From: Curvularia sp. ZM96
Lineage: Eukaryota; Ascomycota; Dothideomycetes; Pleosporales; Pleosporaceae
Length of the DNA stretch: 64,000 bases
Reading direction: 5' to 3'
NCBI GenBank assembly: GCA_022457065.1
Contig: JAJGBQ010000003.1
Location: forward strand, 868,001 to 932,000
This document shows, one piece after another, positions 1-11,691 of this stretch. The notes under the pieces were generated by a model. That model had not been told where the DNA came from. It saw only the letters and a program-made list of their open reading frames with translations, and made no database searches. The translations under genes and the position numbers were made by a program. Each line of letters begins with the position of its first letter. Positions within the stretch are counted from its first letter, which is position 1.

Positions 1-501
1 GATGATTGGAGCACGTCTCCAATTCTGCTCATCTCCCCATGCGTGCTAGAACTTCCCTATCATCCCAATGTCTTTTACTCCATCGTTATACAAATGCATA
101 AACATCGATGTAAATACAGTCTTACCCCAGCGTCCCATGTCGGCGCTTACGCAGCATCACAATAGCTGCAGTCAGCTCGAGAAACCTTCCCTAGCAATAA
201 AGACTGTAGCAATGTCAGATGTACATGTACTCTTTTCCGGTGAGATAAAAAAGGAAGGATTGAGCGTAGAAGTACAGTGAGGAGTGGGGGTTTAGTTGGG
301 TGCATACACTTCCCCATCGACCCAAAAAATAAATAAATTATAAATCACCGTAACAGTATGAAGCACTTCGTTCCAAGTAATCTAAACGTTCCAGGTCGTA
401 AAAGCGTAGTTTACTAAATATGTACAAGAGAATTTTGAAACGTGTCTTCGCATCATTACCCCTTCTCCATCTTTTTTCCCATCAATCCTCTAAACTCACA
501 C
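1..501. other. Intergenic / 3' flank, no gene seen
   Basis: The left edge of the window. It holds the presumed 3' UTR of the minus-strand gene that ends at 502, with AT-rich runs around 325-345 and 410-440. A 70-codon open frame at 68-280 shows no family resemblance and is not called. Confidence 0.5.
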
Positions 502-2232
502 TTATGTCGACTTTCCACCAAATCCTCTTCCGGGCTTTGCACCGCGGCCCTTTGCCAGTTTAACCGTAAAAGCACCGCGCTCAATGGTGTCTGTTGAGCA
601 AACCCAGTCAGCATCCAAAACCGCGTTTTCTGTTGGGGGAGTAATATAGGTTCAAACTTACTAACGAGCACGTAACCCGACGGGAACAAAAAGTGCGACC
701 AAGTACCCACAAACTCGACAATACCACCCGCAGCGTCGTCCTCAGGATAGATGTCGAAGAAGCCCTCGACAGACACACGCTTGCCGGTAGGATCCTTGCT
801 AACGGATCGCACGTCGTGCACCCAGAGACCTGCGCCGTAGTTGGACTGGTACGCCAGGCCGTCTACAATGTAAAGGTTGTGATCGATAGCCTTCATGTCG
901 GTGGCGAAGAAAGTTCCGGTAGCCTTGGGATTGCGCAGATCCGTCAGGTCAATGATATGGGTTACAGGGCGGCCGGAAGCACCGGGGCCGACGGCTTCGA
1001 CTTCGTCGAGTTCGTCGTTGAGGAGTACGTATTGGTGCCAGTTGCGTTCGGTCCACCAGCCCTGGTGGCAGTAGGTGGCACCGGGGTAGGAGAAGGTAGA
1101 GAGAACCTCGGAGGCTGGGTTGCCGTCTTTGAAGGTAGAGTCGTAGACGGTGATAGTGTCTTCGTTGTAGCCAATGCAGATGTTGCGGCCGCGGAAAGAG
1201 GCGTCGGGGCCGTTGTAACGCACGCATTGGGCATCGTGGACATAGCCATCTTGGCTGGCGCAGCCGGGTGAGGTGGGCTTGCTAGGGTTGGAGAGGTCGA
1301 TGTACTTAAGACCTGACTTGCAGGTTTCGTTACGGGGTTGAGCACCGACGGCGAGAATGTACTCGTTGTCCCAGTCGACGACGACGTTGTGCGTGCGGCC
1401 AATGGGAAGGTCGTCAAAGAGTCCAACGAGGTCAGTGAGGGGGTTAAAGATCTTGGGAGATGCAGGATCAACGTCCAGGAGCTTCTTCATATCGAAGACT
1501 GTACTTGTATGAGCAGTGTTCTTTGGGTCGTACTCAGTGGAAAGCAATCAACTTACTCTGGACGTTGTGACCAACGGCTTCACTGCCAATAATAGCCCAG
1601 TCATTGAGGACACGGATCTCACGCCATCGTGAGCCTACACTCTGCGCTGGGAGGCGGCCCAGGTACTGCAATTGACCATTCTTGAGGACTTCAACAAAAG
1701 CGGCACCAGAGAACTGGCCGACGATACCAAATTCTCGGCCATTGGGAGCAGTCCAGCCCCAAGAAGAACTTCCTTGGCCTTCAAGACCACCCATATCGGC
1801 GTGGCTCATGAAGTCGTAGAGGTCCATCTGACTCTAGTTAGTACAACGCTACTAGCTAAACAGGACTTGCATATACTAACGTTCTTGCAGCGGAAGGTCT
1901 GGTTTGCGTTACCCTCCTCAACTACAGCAAGACCATCCTTGCAACGCACACGTTTGTCGCTTGGACGTCCCGGTGCCCATACTCCCTTCTTCAAGTCCTT
2001 GAAAGAAGCCCATTGAAGGGGGTCTTGCTTGCCCTCTGCTGAATCGCGCTCCCATTGCTCCTTGGATATCGTTAGTAATCAACCAGATAAAGTGATAAAA
2101 GGCAAAGATTAATCCTACAGTCTTCAGCTTCATCAGCTTCTGATGAATCTGTCCAGAGACATACTCCGACTTGGAGAAGTGTGCAGCCTGGACCGCAATG
2201 GGAAGAGCTAGCGCAGCTACAGAAAGCTTCAT
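502..2232 (-). CDS. Secreted LVIVD-repeat (regulatory P domain-type) protein
   Basis: Spliced CDS of five exons: 2232-2119, 2060-1881, 1827-1557, 1498-662 and 590-502, giving 496 aa. The start at 2232 is chosen because it opens with a signal peptide (MKLSVAALALPIAVQA) and sits 65 nt from a TATA box; the longer upstream frame lacks one. The body shows repeated 'YIDLSNPSKPTSPG' / 'IIDLTDLRNPKATG' style segments, as in LVIVD beta-propeller repeat proteins, with paired cysteines. Fungal members are often annotated as regulatory P domain proteins; function is not established. The last intron (591-661) is important: without it the frame runs to 456 with an unrelated tail, while splicing restores NTIERGAFTVKLAKG and a stop at 502. 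Extracellular or cell-wall location is inferred from the signal peptide. Confidence 0.8.
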
Positions 2233-2296
2233 ATTGGCGGATGTGAAGAGGGCAATTGAGCTGGAATGAGCAAGTTTCGACGAAGCTCTGCAGCAA

Positions 2297-2304
2297 TATA
2301 TAAA
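2297..2304 (-). promoter_or_regulatory. TATA-like element upstream of the secreted LVIVD protein
   Basis: The + strand reads TATATAAA, near-palindromic, so it also reads TTTATATA on the gene strand. It lies about 65 nt upstream of the ATG at 2232. Positional inference only. Confidence 0.4.
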
Positions 2305-4375
2305 GGCATGCTGTCCATAGATTACCTCCTCTCGTGCTGTCCGAGGCTTTGCCACACTTTTGCTCTACTCTATGTTATCGGTCTTGGTAAATTGGTTACC
2401 GTCTGGGCATAGTTTGGCATTCAGGCTGTATTCGGAAGGTCAGTATTGTCACGTGACGAACGTCTTGCGTGCTTTTACTAGGGTTTCTCTACAGAGCTGT
2501 AAATCCACGGTCATGTGACGGTGCAGACGGAATGCTAACTCTTTCCAGAAGGTGGTCTTGGAAGTTTAGCAGCCTTCGCCAAGCAGAAATACTTGGACAT
2601 GTGAGCCCAAGCTTGAATCGGATCGCGCTGTTCGACATGTCGGCGCTGGTACCCACTAGACATGACCTGTAGTCCAGTCTTGGCCATGACGGCAGGCAAT
2701 CCAATCGCGATCGCAAAAGGAACAGCATATTCGGCAGGTCGTTGTACCCAAGGTGTAGCGGGTCTTGTCGCCCCAGAGTTAGTAAGCCGTCGCCTCGGAT
2801 ATCTGGCACGCATGACTCGCGAACCATAGTTTCCTGGTGACATCCAGGAGTCTACCCGGCCCAGCACGGAGATCGCTTTGACTTTCCTGGATAGGGGTGC
2901 CGGAAACTAGATTTACGAGAGATAACCTGCTGGGCTGAAGATACGAAACTGGAATGTGCAAAGATGTAGCTTCTCGGCATTGAGCATTGGCCCGCACCAA
3001 GTTATTCGGACAGATGCTTGGAAGGTCCGCTTGAATCGAGTGGAAGAGAAGGCGGGATTGCTATCGACGGGTCTATGCATATAGCTGCGGTATGGTTCTA
3101 GGGCTGTTCGAGAAGGCAAGAAAGCTCTGTGCCGCGATAATATTGGAATAGGAACCCCTATCTTAAAGCCTGGTGCAGCCAAAAGATTTACTAAGAAGAT
3201 GCTGTGGTTACTGTGCAATACAACAGCTGGCTAAAATAGCTACACAATCGCTCACCTTCCACTAGCCATAAGTGCGTCAGAATTTTATGCGTTTTGCGAT
3301 CATTCTAATAGCATATAGCAAATAAGGTTTCTAACTTATCCCGAGAATTCTGCTTCTAGCTAAAGTTTTGGCGTGCTTCTATGCTCATTCAAACTCCGCC
3401 AGCTAGAACGAACTAGGAGGACAGCACTGAACATTAGCCTGAACGCATCTTAGCCGTAACGTATTGCTGCTGATACTAGCGATCTCCGTATAGGCCAAAA
3501 CGTGGTGCGTTAGATTTGTCTTTGGCTCGCCGCATGACTTAGAGCGCGAACTCGCCGGGAGGGGACATAACTTAGTCAGCCAGCAGCATCGTCGCTTGGA
3601 GTGAGAAGGACCCTAGCAGCACCTTCTGGCTGAGCAGACTGGACAGAAGCGAGTGAAATGTCTTACTTTTTCTCTGGACGCAAGAGAGACAGCAGTGCAA
3701 GTAGGCTGTGTCGTTATCGCCTGACCGGAAGGTGGGGTTGGGGCTGAGCTAGGCCAGCGCCTCTACTATGCTTTATACTTCAACAACCTGCCTTTGTAGC
3801 TTATCAACACCATCTACTCACTATCTTGACTGTATTTTGCTCATGCTGCAGTCATGCGACTTCTTTCTCACGCACATTCAAGAGCTCAGCCGCAGGGCTG
3901 TGCAGTAAAGAACAGGGATGCGCGATGTTCATTAAGCGCCACAACATGCGCACTGATTTGTAGGTACAGTACGTGTCGTGCGCAGATAGGCAACACCGCT
4001 TGCTACTGCACAGAGATCAGTTTGAGTGCCTTTCAGTAGAGCAGCGCAGCTCTGAAATGTGAACTACTTGGTTACTTGCATCGCATGCACATTCTTCCAC
4101 AAGCTTGGGATAGGTGCTAATACGCAACAAGCAACCGGACTCTATAATCCTGCTTCCTTGTATCCTTATTTTGCATTAATGGCTGACAGTCAGATTTCAA
4201 GACCCCGACGTTGTTTCGGGGAGTCCTGGGCACATAAGTGTGAGGAACAAGCGCTGTATGAGCTATAGAGAGATTTCGAATGCGTGTTCTAAGACTGTAG
4301 GTGCAGGACTTATCTTTAGTATCAAAATGCCGTTGACTGCCGGTTGGCCTGCCTCATGTGGCGTTCGTGGCTGAG

Positions 4376-4383
4376 TATAAAAT
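4376..4383 (+). promoter_or_regulatory. TATA-like box upstream of the DUF3176 gene
   Basis: TATAAAAT, 143 nt upstream of the ATG at 4526, followed by a pyrimidine-rich stretch near 4435-4525 that would form the leader. Position and sequence are the only evidence. Confidence 0.4.
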
Positions 4384-4525
4384 GCACTGCTGTGCGATAA
4401 TCAAGCCAAGATCCTCAACTTCCTCATAGAAATCGTGTTCTCCCCTCAGCCATACCATATACCAGATTCTTGTTTTTCCTGCGAACGGCTCTCCTGTATA
4501 GCTCTCGCCCTTTCACTTCCTCAGC

Positions 4526-6594
4526 ATGATCACGTCAGGCGCAGACACGACTCGCGGAACAACAAGTTTCTTCGAAGGCGAAGAAGTGATGCATCCCGCA
4601 TCTCACCCAGAAGAAAGATTACCTATGCTCGCACAAGAAAAAGCCACACGGGAATTTAGAAAGTGTATCCAGTTTTGGTTGCGCGCTTGGAAATTCGAAT
4701 TCATCTGGCTATGTTTTGCAATCATTATCTTAGGGGTGGTGATTGTGATACTGGGCGTGCACAATGGAAAGCCCACCCCGCTATGGGCTGTTGGCATAAC
4801 GCTGAACACCATTGTGTCATTTGGCTCGATGCTGTTTCGAGTCAGTCTTATGATACCAGTAGCCAGTTCTATCAGCCAATTAAGTTGGATTTGGCTCGCA
4901 CAAGGCGAGCGACCGATGTTTGACATTGTCAGGTTTGATAGAGCTAGTCGTGGACCGTACGGGAGTCTTCAGCTGCTATGGTTTTACAATATAAGGTACT
5001 AAGATCCAAACCCAACTTGAGTCAGATACTAAAAAGCAGGTAGATCCTTCGCATTCATTGGTGCTGTTGTCAGCATACTTGGCCTTGGTATAGGCCCATT
5101 CTTCCAGCAGAGCTTGGTATTTTACAGCTCTGCAGTTCTTGATACATCTGCCGTTGCGTATGCAACGTCTGCCTCGGCATATAACTCGACCATCGGTGTG
5201 GGCAGTGAACTGAGCACTGGCGAAAGTAAGCAGCCCGTAGCACACAATCCGCAAAGACATGCTGATAATTTGCAGCTGGAAGAACCCCTACCAATATGCA
5301 GAACGCTATTCGTTCCGGTCTTTATCCCTCTTTCCTCACAATTGGCTCACAGCCACTCTTCTCGTGCCCGAGTAGTCATTGTACATGGGAACCATTTCCA
5401 ACGCTAGCGCTTGGGCTGCAGTGTCGAGATACGCCTGAGACCTTCTCTAAGAACTGTACACGGTGGGATTATTGCTGGATTCAGAGTGGTTCCCAGTCTG
5501 TGAGCTCCAGCTATCTACATTTGCCTAATGCCGGAGAAATACCCAACCCCCAAACAGTATTCTACTTTGCGGCAACCCAGTCCTTTGCCCGCTTCGAGAG
5601 CAACAGTTCAGATACTGCGGTAAAGTCACCTCCTTTCAATGGGAATATTGAGCTGGAATGGGTTCGTGCCAGTGAGAAAGAGCTTGTGAATCCTATATCC
5701 CCTGGTATCGGTAATACCAGTGAAATTGAGTCCCGACGCTGTACCATTCAACTGAAAGTTCAAGAGATTTCTGCAGCAGTGTTTAATGGCTCGTATACCG
5801 AGGCCATCGGCCAAGAATTCGATCTTTCCATTGAGGACACGCCTCGCACGGGCTTCAGAAGCGGTCCAGAAGGTTACACCTACCACTATACTGCTCGTGT
5901 TGGTGCTCAAACAGAGTTCTCGTTGTTGAATTATGAATATAACACTTTGTTGAACAATGTCTTGCAAGCTTTCTCAGGCCTGGAAGAATTGCCGAGCAAT
6001 CTAGAACAACATATCTACAAGACCTTAAGTGGAAATCTAACCACCTACACGGACTCTTGGAACAGAACCTATGGGGCTGATGCGCTTAAAGCATTATACG
6101 TCAATCCAAACACTACAGATAGCGTATCGTCTCTTGTTCAGCAAATCAATTTTGCACTTCGATCCTACAATAGCTTCCAAGACATCCAGGAAGCTCGTAA
6201 GGAGGGCGGAAACTTGCCAAGACAGCATATTTCGTCCGAAGAGCAGGTACCAGGCCGGGTTTACATCGACAAAGTTCATGCTCAAGTAAGATGGGCGTGG
6301 TTCATCCTGCCAATCGTACTGGCGATTCTCACTACAGTACTCCTCGTTGCTACAGTATGGTTGAGCAGTACTGCTAATGTTGGTGTCTGGAAAGAGAGTC
6401 CTCTAGCGCTACTATTGTTTGGAAGATATGAAGGAGATCCCCAGCCAATCTCAAGCAGCGTTAGAGACGAAGGGCAGATTCGTCTCGTAGCCCGTGACCT
6501 GACTGCTCAGCTCACTCCAGTTCTCGACACGAGCGACAAAAATCTTAAAACCAAAGTAACAATCAGAAGGAAGACCCCTGGAAGTACAGCATAG
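4526..6594 (+). CDS. DUF3176-family membrane protein
   Basis: Three exons (4526-4995, 5044-5225, 5276-6594) give 656 aa. Both introns (48 and 50 nt) have clear branch sites (TACTAAA, CTGAT). The N-terminus has a short acidic cytosolic segment followed by two hydrophobic helices (from about residue 58, FIWLCFAIIILGVVIVILGV) and a third after the SQLSWIWLAQGERP motif. Then comes a long, Asn/Ser/Thr-rich, Cys-containing segment that looks extracytoplasmic, and a last membrane helix near residue 595 (WFILPIVLAILTTVLLVATV) before a basic tail. This architecture and the RFDRASRGPYGSLQLL motif match the fungus-specific DUF3176 family, whose function is unknown. Many paralogues occur in filamentous ascomycetes. 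The product is probably an integral membrane protein; the compartment is not evident. Confidence 0.8.
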
Positions 6595-6652
6595 CAGAGA
6601 CTTAGGCTAGTTATGCCAATTTAATATACACTTTGTATTAACTCACCTATAC

Positions 6653-7218
6653 TCAATATTGCGTAATCGAGCTCTCTACTACGAGGCATCGTTTTGAATG
6701 CCAATTATCCATACGTGAAAGCAGCATGACTGCTACATCTACTCTACATTTAGTCCCAATTCTGATTCGACATCTAGGATGTAGAGATTGCTCTCGTTCG
6801 ACGAACTGATCATTTCTTGGAAAAGGCAATGAATGGACAACGTATGCCGTTAGCTTCGAACAGCTCACGGGAAGAACTGTGATTCTGTAAGGAAGAATGC
6901 AACGGGTAGGTGATGCTGGTCCCCTGTTCCTCGCCTTTTCTGACGCGTTGCTATCTCCTCTAGTCGTCGAGTTGCGTATTCTTCTCCCTCTCCATAGATA
7001 GGGGGTAGGAATACCCCAAAGATACCTAGTAAGCAGTACACTTTGTTCTCTTTGAACGTTTTTGTACACGCAGCAGGCCAGCTCATTCGCTCCTTGATGT
7101 TCTCGGAGGGCACTAGTTGATTTGGTCCTATACTACAGTTGATGTGGATGTCATGGATTCCATCAACAACCTTTAACGTGAATATACAGTCTAGGAGTGA
7201 AGTAGGCGGAGGGAACAA
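6653..7218 (-). pseudogene. Broken HET/STAND (heterokaryon-incompatibility-type) fragment
   Basis: The minus strand at 7218-6865 encodes a segment ending KENKVYCLLGIFGVFLPPIY followed by GEGEEYATRRLEEI. This is the conserved end of the HET domain region ('YSLLGIFGVFMPLIYGEGEE.A..RL'). It stops at 6865. The overlapping second frame (7069-6653) carries LPFPRNDQFVERE, resembling the PFxRNPxFVGRE linker that precedes the P-loop ATPase of STAND proteins. So two collinear pieces of one protein type sit in different frames. The N-terminal HET core is missing upstream, and no Walker A motif follows. I read this as a truncated, frameshifted relic of a HET-type STAND protein, involved in non-self recognition when intact. 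An undetected intron could join the two frames, but the missing core still makes it incomplete. Confidence 0.6.
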
Positions 7219-9524
7219 GATGAGAATATTCGTCCGCTAAGATAAGGTTCGGGGTGAGATGGGTGTTGCCGTGCTGACACTTGGCGCAATTGTGCAAACA
7301 AAATACATGAAGATGACGTCGAACAGTGATGCGTCGAGACGAGAGCATTAAGCTCTGGAAATCTTATTACCTACCGAATACAAAAAGGCACATTGTGATA
7401 TGGCGAAGCATTTGATTTTAGCCAACTTTTGTTTTGTCAACCTTCGAAAGGATCACGACTGTTATGTTTTGGCCCAGATCACCTGATATCCCCACAAGCC
7501 AAGTTGCTGTTAACGCATATAGCAACTACAATATGTATCAAGTTCTTTCTTTTAGTAGATTACAATCAGCTGCATTTGCCAAAAACACGTAATAATTCCG
7601 CTATCCGCACAAATTCGCATATGATACCACTAAACAGACTAGACAGCGCTTTTGTGTCGTGTTGGATAATCGAAGCGGCTGTAACCTCAAAAGGATCTTC
7701 TAACAATGCGTGTTCTCCAACAGAGTTTCGTGGCGCTGATCTCAGACCCGGTGTTGACAGTAACGAATTGTTTCAAATGTCATGGCGTACGAGCCCATCC
7801 ACAAAGAGGCTCATGGTTCGGTCGATTTAGACAGTCTTCCAACATTCTAGCTCCATCGTATTTCCACCACTAATTTCCCTAGTCGTTGTATCCACCTAAG
7901 CTGGAGACTAGAGCGCTTTGATGCGAGGGCGACAGGCCAAGTCCTAGTATTATTTACTCGGCAAATAGAGTACTATAGTTATACTAGTCTCAAGTTTAAT
8001 AAGTCGTATACAAACTATGTATACTTGCAGCCAATAGTAATAATCAAAAACAAGGTTCAATTAGCATGTGATAAAACCAGACGGCCGATAGCCTCAAGCA
8101 AGATTCCTTTCCAGCTGTGAAAGATGTCTTCAGTTGCCCTGTTTTCATCCAGTCTTACAGCAGCTTAATGGCCTCCGACTTCTGCAGAGCCTTATCCAGA
8201 CTCTTTCAATTAGATCATAACGTTCAGTCACTCTTCTCTGATCTCTTGGATGCTTTTGAATGTGGTATTAGGGTCGCCCCAGAAAATAAGCCAGATATCA
8301 TCTCCATCGGAAGAATCATGGGGCAAAGCAGCTAGTTCGCGATAGAAACATGTCTGAGTTGACCAAATCGGTTGGAGGAACCTATCGGCTGATGAACAGC
8401 TTTGTGGAACAGTTTGAGCCAGCCGAGTGCTATCGGTCGTTTACTGAGTTCGTCATGGCACACTTCCAGTTTGATATCTCGAACAGGTTAAGCATTTTCG
8501 AGGGCATGGGGATTATCTTCTTGATCGGAGTATTCGCCAAATGGTTTAGGAAGCCACCAATCGACGTATCGTCTGTTCCTAGCCAGACACGGCATGTGAG
8601 CGACTGCGCATGCGGCTTCGTCCCTCCTTACGACTTTGTATAACACTTCTTATGCAATGCTCTTGCGGCGATTTTGTTACGAGTCAGGACGGAGAGCAGC
8701 TACCAACCGTCGCGGGTCGCTCTCTTCTGGAACTGCTGTTTCTTCTGACGTCCTCTTCCTCTTGAGATCGGGCTTCTTAATGGTTATTATGGTTTTTGGG
8801 GACTGGTTTGGTGTCGTCCAACTCTGTCGGGTATTTGCCCATGAATTAGCTCTTCGGAGTCTGATGTTTGTTTTCTCGAATAATATCATATTTTCCGATC
8901 ATCATCTTTTCGCCCTTGTGGTCCTTCAGTTTAGTCATTTTCGGCTCTCCCCTCCATTAGTGGGGTATTCTGTATCTCGACATGGAGGTGTATCCATCAT
9001 CACACAGACGCTCTACAATGTTGATCAGAAGCTCATCTGGGGTGCTGCCAAGGTCTGCTTCTGAAGATTTGCTTTCATTGGTGGTGATGTGGGGACGGTT
9101 TGCCTTTGCGGACATTGAAACGGATCGTTCATCTTTCGACAGCCGATTTGTATTCGCTATGTTTGTATGAGTGATATTTGGAGACGGATGTTGTAGGACG
9201 TGAGATAAAGTAGAAAGGCTGCTGTCAGGCAACTACAGGTATACGTACTACTTGCCTTCCAAACGCGGTGGTCAGTCACGTACAGACAGAGTTGCAGAAG
9301 AGTAGACTCAAAAAGAAAACATGATAGCTGTTATTTGCATTGATGAGAACACTGAGAAACTGCTTTTGTATTTGCAGGCGAATAAAAATACAAAAATCGA
9401 TCAGACTAAGAACGGAAGACGACAGTGACATATACAGGAGGTTGTGTATGCCTCCCAATACCCAACTCAACGCAAGGAAAACAATTTTGAACCTAATTCA
9501 TGCTTGGAGGGAATCTACAAACTG
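7219..9524. other. 2.3-kb gene-poor region
   Basis: Lies between the HET relic and the LMBD1-like gene. Only short overlapping frames occur, for example 7429-7830, 8117-8335 and 8350-8643 on plus, none with recognisable motifs. A decayed F-box-like frame at 8677-9115 is listed separately. Long A/T runs are common (7500-7620, 7960-8060, 9300-9400). No terminal repeats or transposase motifs were seen. Confidence 0.45.
8677..9115 (-). pseudogene. Possible decayed F-box-like gene
   Basis: From an ATG at 9115 the minus strand reads a hydrophilic leader and then STPDELLINIVERLCDDGY, which resembles the first helix of an F-box (LPDELLLxIVxxL). The frame stops at 8957. If read through, the same frame continues with charged, protein-like sequence (EPKMTKLKDHKGEKMMIG, then GKYPTELDDTKPVPKNHNN) interrupted by two more stops. 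This looks like a coding frame that has gained stop codons. Alternatively the stops fall in introns I could not define. The F-box resemblance covers only about 14 residues, so the identity is weak. Confidence 0.25.
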
Positions 9525-11347
9525 CTAATTTCCCTCATTCCTCGAGCTGGTAGCGCCGTAGGCAGGCTTGGCCCGGCCAGTGGCATCACTCCATGCGGCA
9601 CCAAACCTGCGTCCAGTACTTGCGAGAAGGCCCTCTTCCTCCTCCTCTTCGAGATCACGGTCGATTTGTTCCTGGTCAAGGGTAGGAGCCCTGAAGAGTG
9701 TGGTGATAAACACGATCAAGTATACACCCAGGAAGGCAAACTGGGCCCAGAAAAGAACAACGCCGAAGAATGGGAAGTTGATGGTGACGCGGTTGATGAA
9801 AGTGCTGAGAACAGAGGGCGTGCAAACCTGCTGTGCTGCGGGGTTTGTAGCCAGTTCGCTACAAGGCTTGATGAGGTCCTTGTGCTCAGTGCAGTCGGGT
9901 TGCTCGTCGAGGCTGTTGGTCTTCATGTCGCAGTAGGTTTGCGGGCCCCAGGTAGCGTACTGAGGAGCGACAACCATGGCGACAGAGTAGTTGATTGCGA
10001 GAACGATGAGTGTCAGAAGAACAGTGGCCATAAGGAGGGCCTGAGGCGAAGTGTGGCCCTTGCGAATCTTGAAGATGGTGATCCAGAGGAAGCGAATGCC
10101 GACCGTGGCGATCCCAACAATGGACGCGGAAAAGAAGAAGAGGACAAGGAGCAGGAACAGGACATAATCCACAGGGAAGACTTTGGACGACTTGACGAGG
10201 ATCCAGTTGAGGGGCTGGAGGATGTTAATGTGTCCGAGGATATATCCGCAGTGAGCGCCACAGATCGAGTTCTTGGCTTTGTCGATACCAGTGATGAGCA
10301 TGCTCGCGAAAATGACAAGGGCAAGGACGAGGAGAATGAGCCCACCAAGGAGCTTGAGCGGACGGAAGAAGGCTTCTGTCCTGATCCAGGCCTTGATGAT
10401 CCAATGGCGATCCTCGCCGCTGGACTCGTGCGCAAGGCGTTCACGGCGGATCAGAGTGCGCTCCTCGCGAACCAAGGCCTCCAACTCGCGCCTGTCCCTG
10501 CTATCCAATCCACCTTCACGGCCCTGATTGCGGCCTTCGAGCTGGCGCTGGCGCTCGCGGTTGGTCTCGAGCTGGGAGGCAGTGTTTGCGGCGAGCGTGG
10601 GAGCTGAGATGGAAGGCGCGGACTTGATCATGGCAACAGGCAGGAGCGCCATTCCAGCGCCAGTGTAGAGGACGTACAGCACGGTTCCTACCGTGATGAG
10701 CAAGCCGAGGGCAAAAGAGAGGGCGCGCTCGCCATCTGGAGGGGAAATGTTAGTTTGTGTTTGTGCGATTGACCTTGGGCATACGTACGGTTCTCGGACA
10801 GCAGGCGCTTGAAATAATCGAGGTCGAGGCGCTTGTCATCTTTGGCCTGTTTCGCAAAGGGCACGAAGAAGCCTACGAGGAAGATGGCGACGACAAAGAC
10901 GAGGAAACCAAGCGTCCACTTGATAGCGCCAGCAATGCGCTGGCCAGCTGTCTGCTCTCCGTGCTCGGCCGCATCTTCGTCGTATTCCTCGTACCAGAAG
11001 TAGGTGAAGGGAATCACGAGCAGACAGAGGACGGCATCGAGCGAGTACAGTGTGTAGTAGACGACGCGCAAGGTGTAGAGGATGCTGTGGACTTTCTCTG
11101 GCGTGGCCCAGTCCTTTTTGCGGCCCAGGCTGGGTCTGGACGTGGCGGAGACGAGAGCGACATCAACGGGGATCAGCAGGACAGTAGCAAGCAGAGCAAG
11201 CGTAGTGAAGATGCAGACAATGGTGACGGCCGCAGCGCGATCGCGCGGCTTCTGGTAGACATAGACAAAAGTGGACGCGATGATGAAGAGGATGGCGACG
11301 GCAACGGCGTAGGCCACCCAGATGAGGCTGGTCTGAATGAGGGCCAT
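9525..11347 (-). CDS. LMBR1/LMBD1-like transporter (probable lysosomal/vacuolar cobalamin transporter family)
   Basis: Two exons (11347-10789 and 10735-9525; intron 53 nt) give 589 aa, the usual size for fungal proteins annotated as probable lysosomal cobalamin transporter. About nine hydrophobic helices are visible: two at the N-terminus (LIWVAYAVAVAILFIIASTF; VTIVCIFTTLALLATVLLIP), the PVDVALVSATS motif typical of LMBR1 proteins, two more near residues 100-170, and the rest in exon 2. An Arg/Glu-rich cytosolic coiled segment lies in the middle (about residues 250-290, RERQRQLEGRNQGREGG). The tail is acidic (DLEEEEEEGLL). The human relative LMBD1 exports vitamin B12 from lysosomes. Most fungi do not use B12, so the substrate here is uncertain. 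The gene is divergent from CFT1, with 344 bp between start codons. Confidence 0.85.
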
Positions 11348-11691
11348 GGCGGGCGTGCTGCAGTAGGTGAGTGTTGCGATGAAGCAGCAGAGAACAGGCC
11401 GAGAGCAGCCTGTTTCCTGGTTGTTGGTGTGCCGCCGCTAGCAGTACTACTGCTGTTACAAGCCCGGCGGCAGGATGACGTCCCTGTCGCAGCTCGGGGC
11501 GGGGATGATGCATGCACGCATGCACAGGGGTCAGAGCTCCGACGCGCTAGTAGCAAGACTGGCCCACGCCGACTGTCTCGACGCGCCTCAACACCAGACA
11601 AACTATCGCGGGCACTGTCGCCCTCCAGCACTGCCCCTCGCCGCGCCCCGTCTTGCCATGAGAGGAGCCGCCCAGGCGCCCTACCATCGCC
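11348..11691. other. Shared divergent promoter, LMBD1-like / CFT1
   Basis: 344 bp separate the two start codons, so both promoters and both 5' UTRs must fit here. The stretch is GC-rich with no obvious TATA box. Open frames across it on both strands reflect base composition and are not called. Confidence 0.6.

Larger units (their letters stand above)
2233..4525. other. 2.3-kb intergenic region, no confident gene
   Basis: Divergent upstream region of the two flanking genes. It contains a CACGTG hexamer at 2450-2455, a TATA-like box at 2297, and another at 4376. Open frames up to about 110 codons on both strands (2489-2867 minus, 3854-4268 plus) have no recognisable motifs and overlap each other in several frames. 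I see no transposon ends. Confidence 0.5.

Noticed and set aside
9444..10607. 387-codon plus-strand frame
   Set aside because: Antisense to the second exon of the LMBD1-like gene; composition (Glu/Asp/Gly-rich) is the mirror of its membrane helices.
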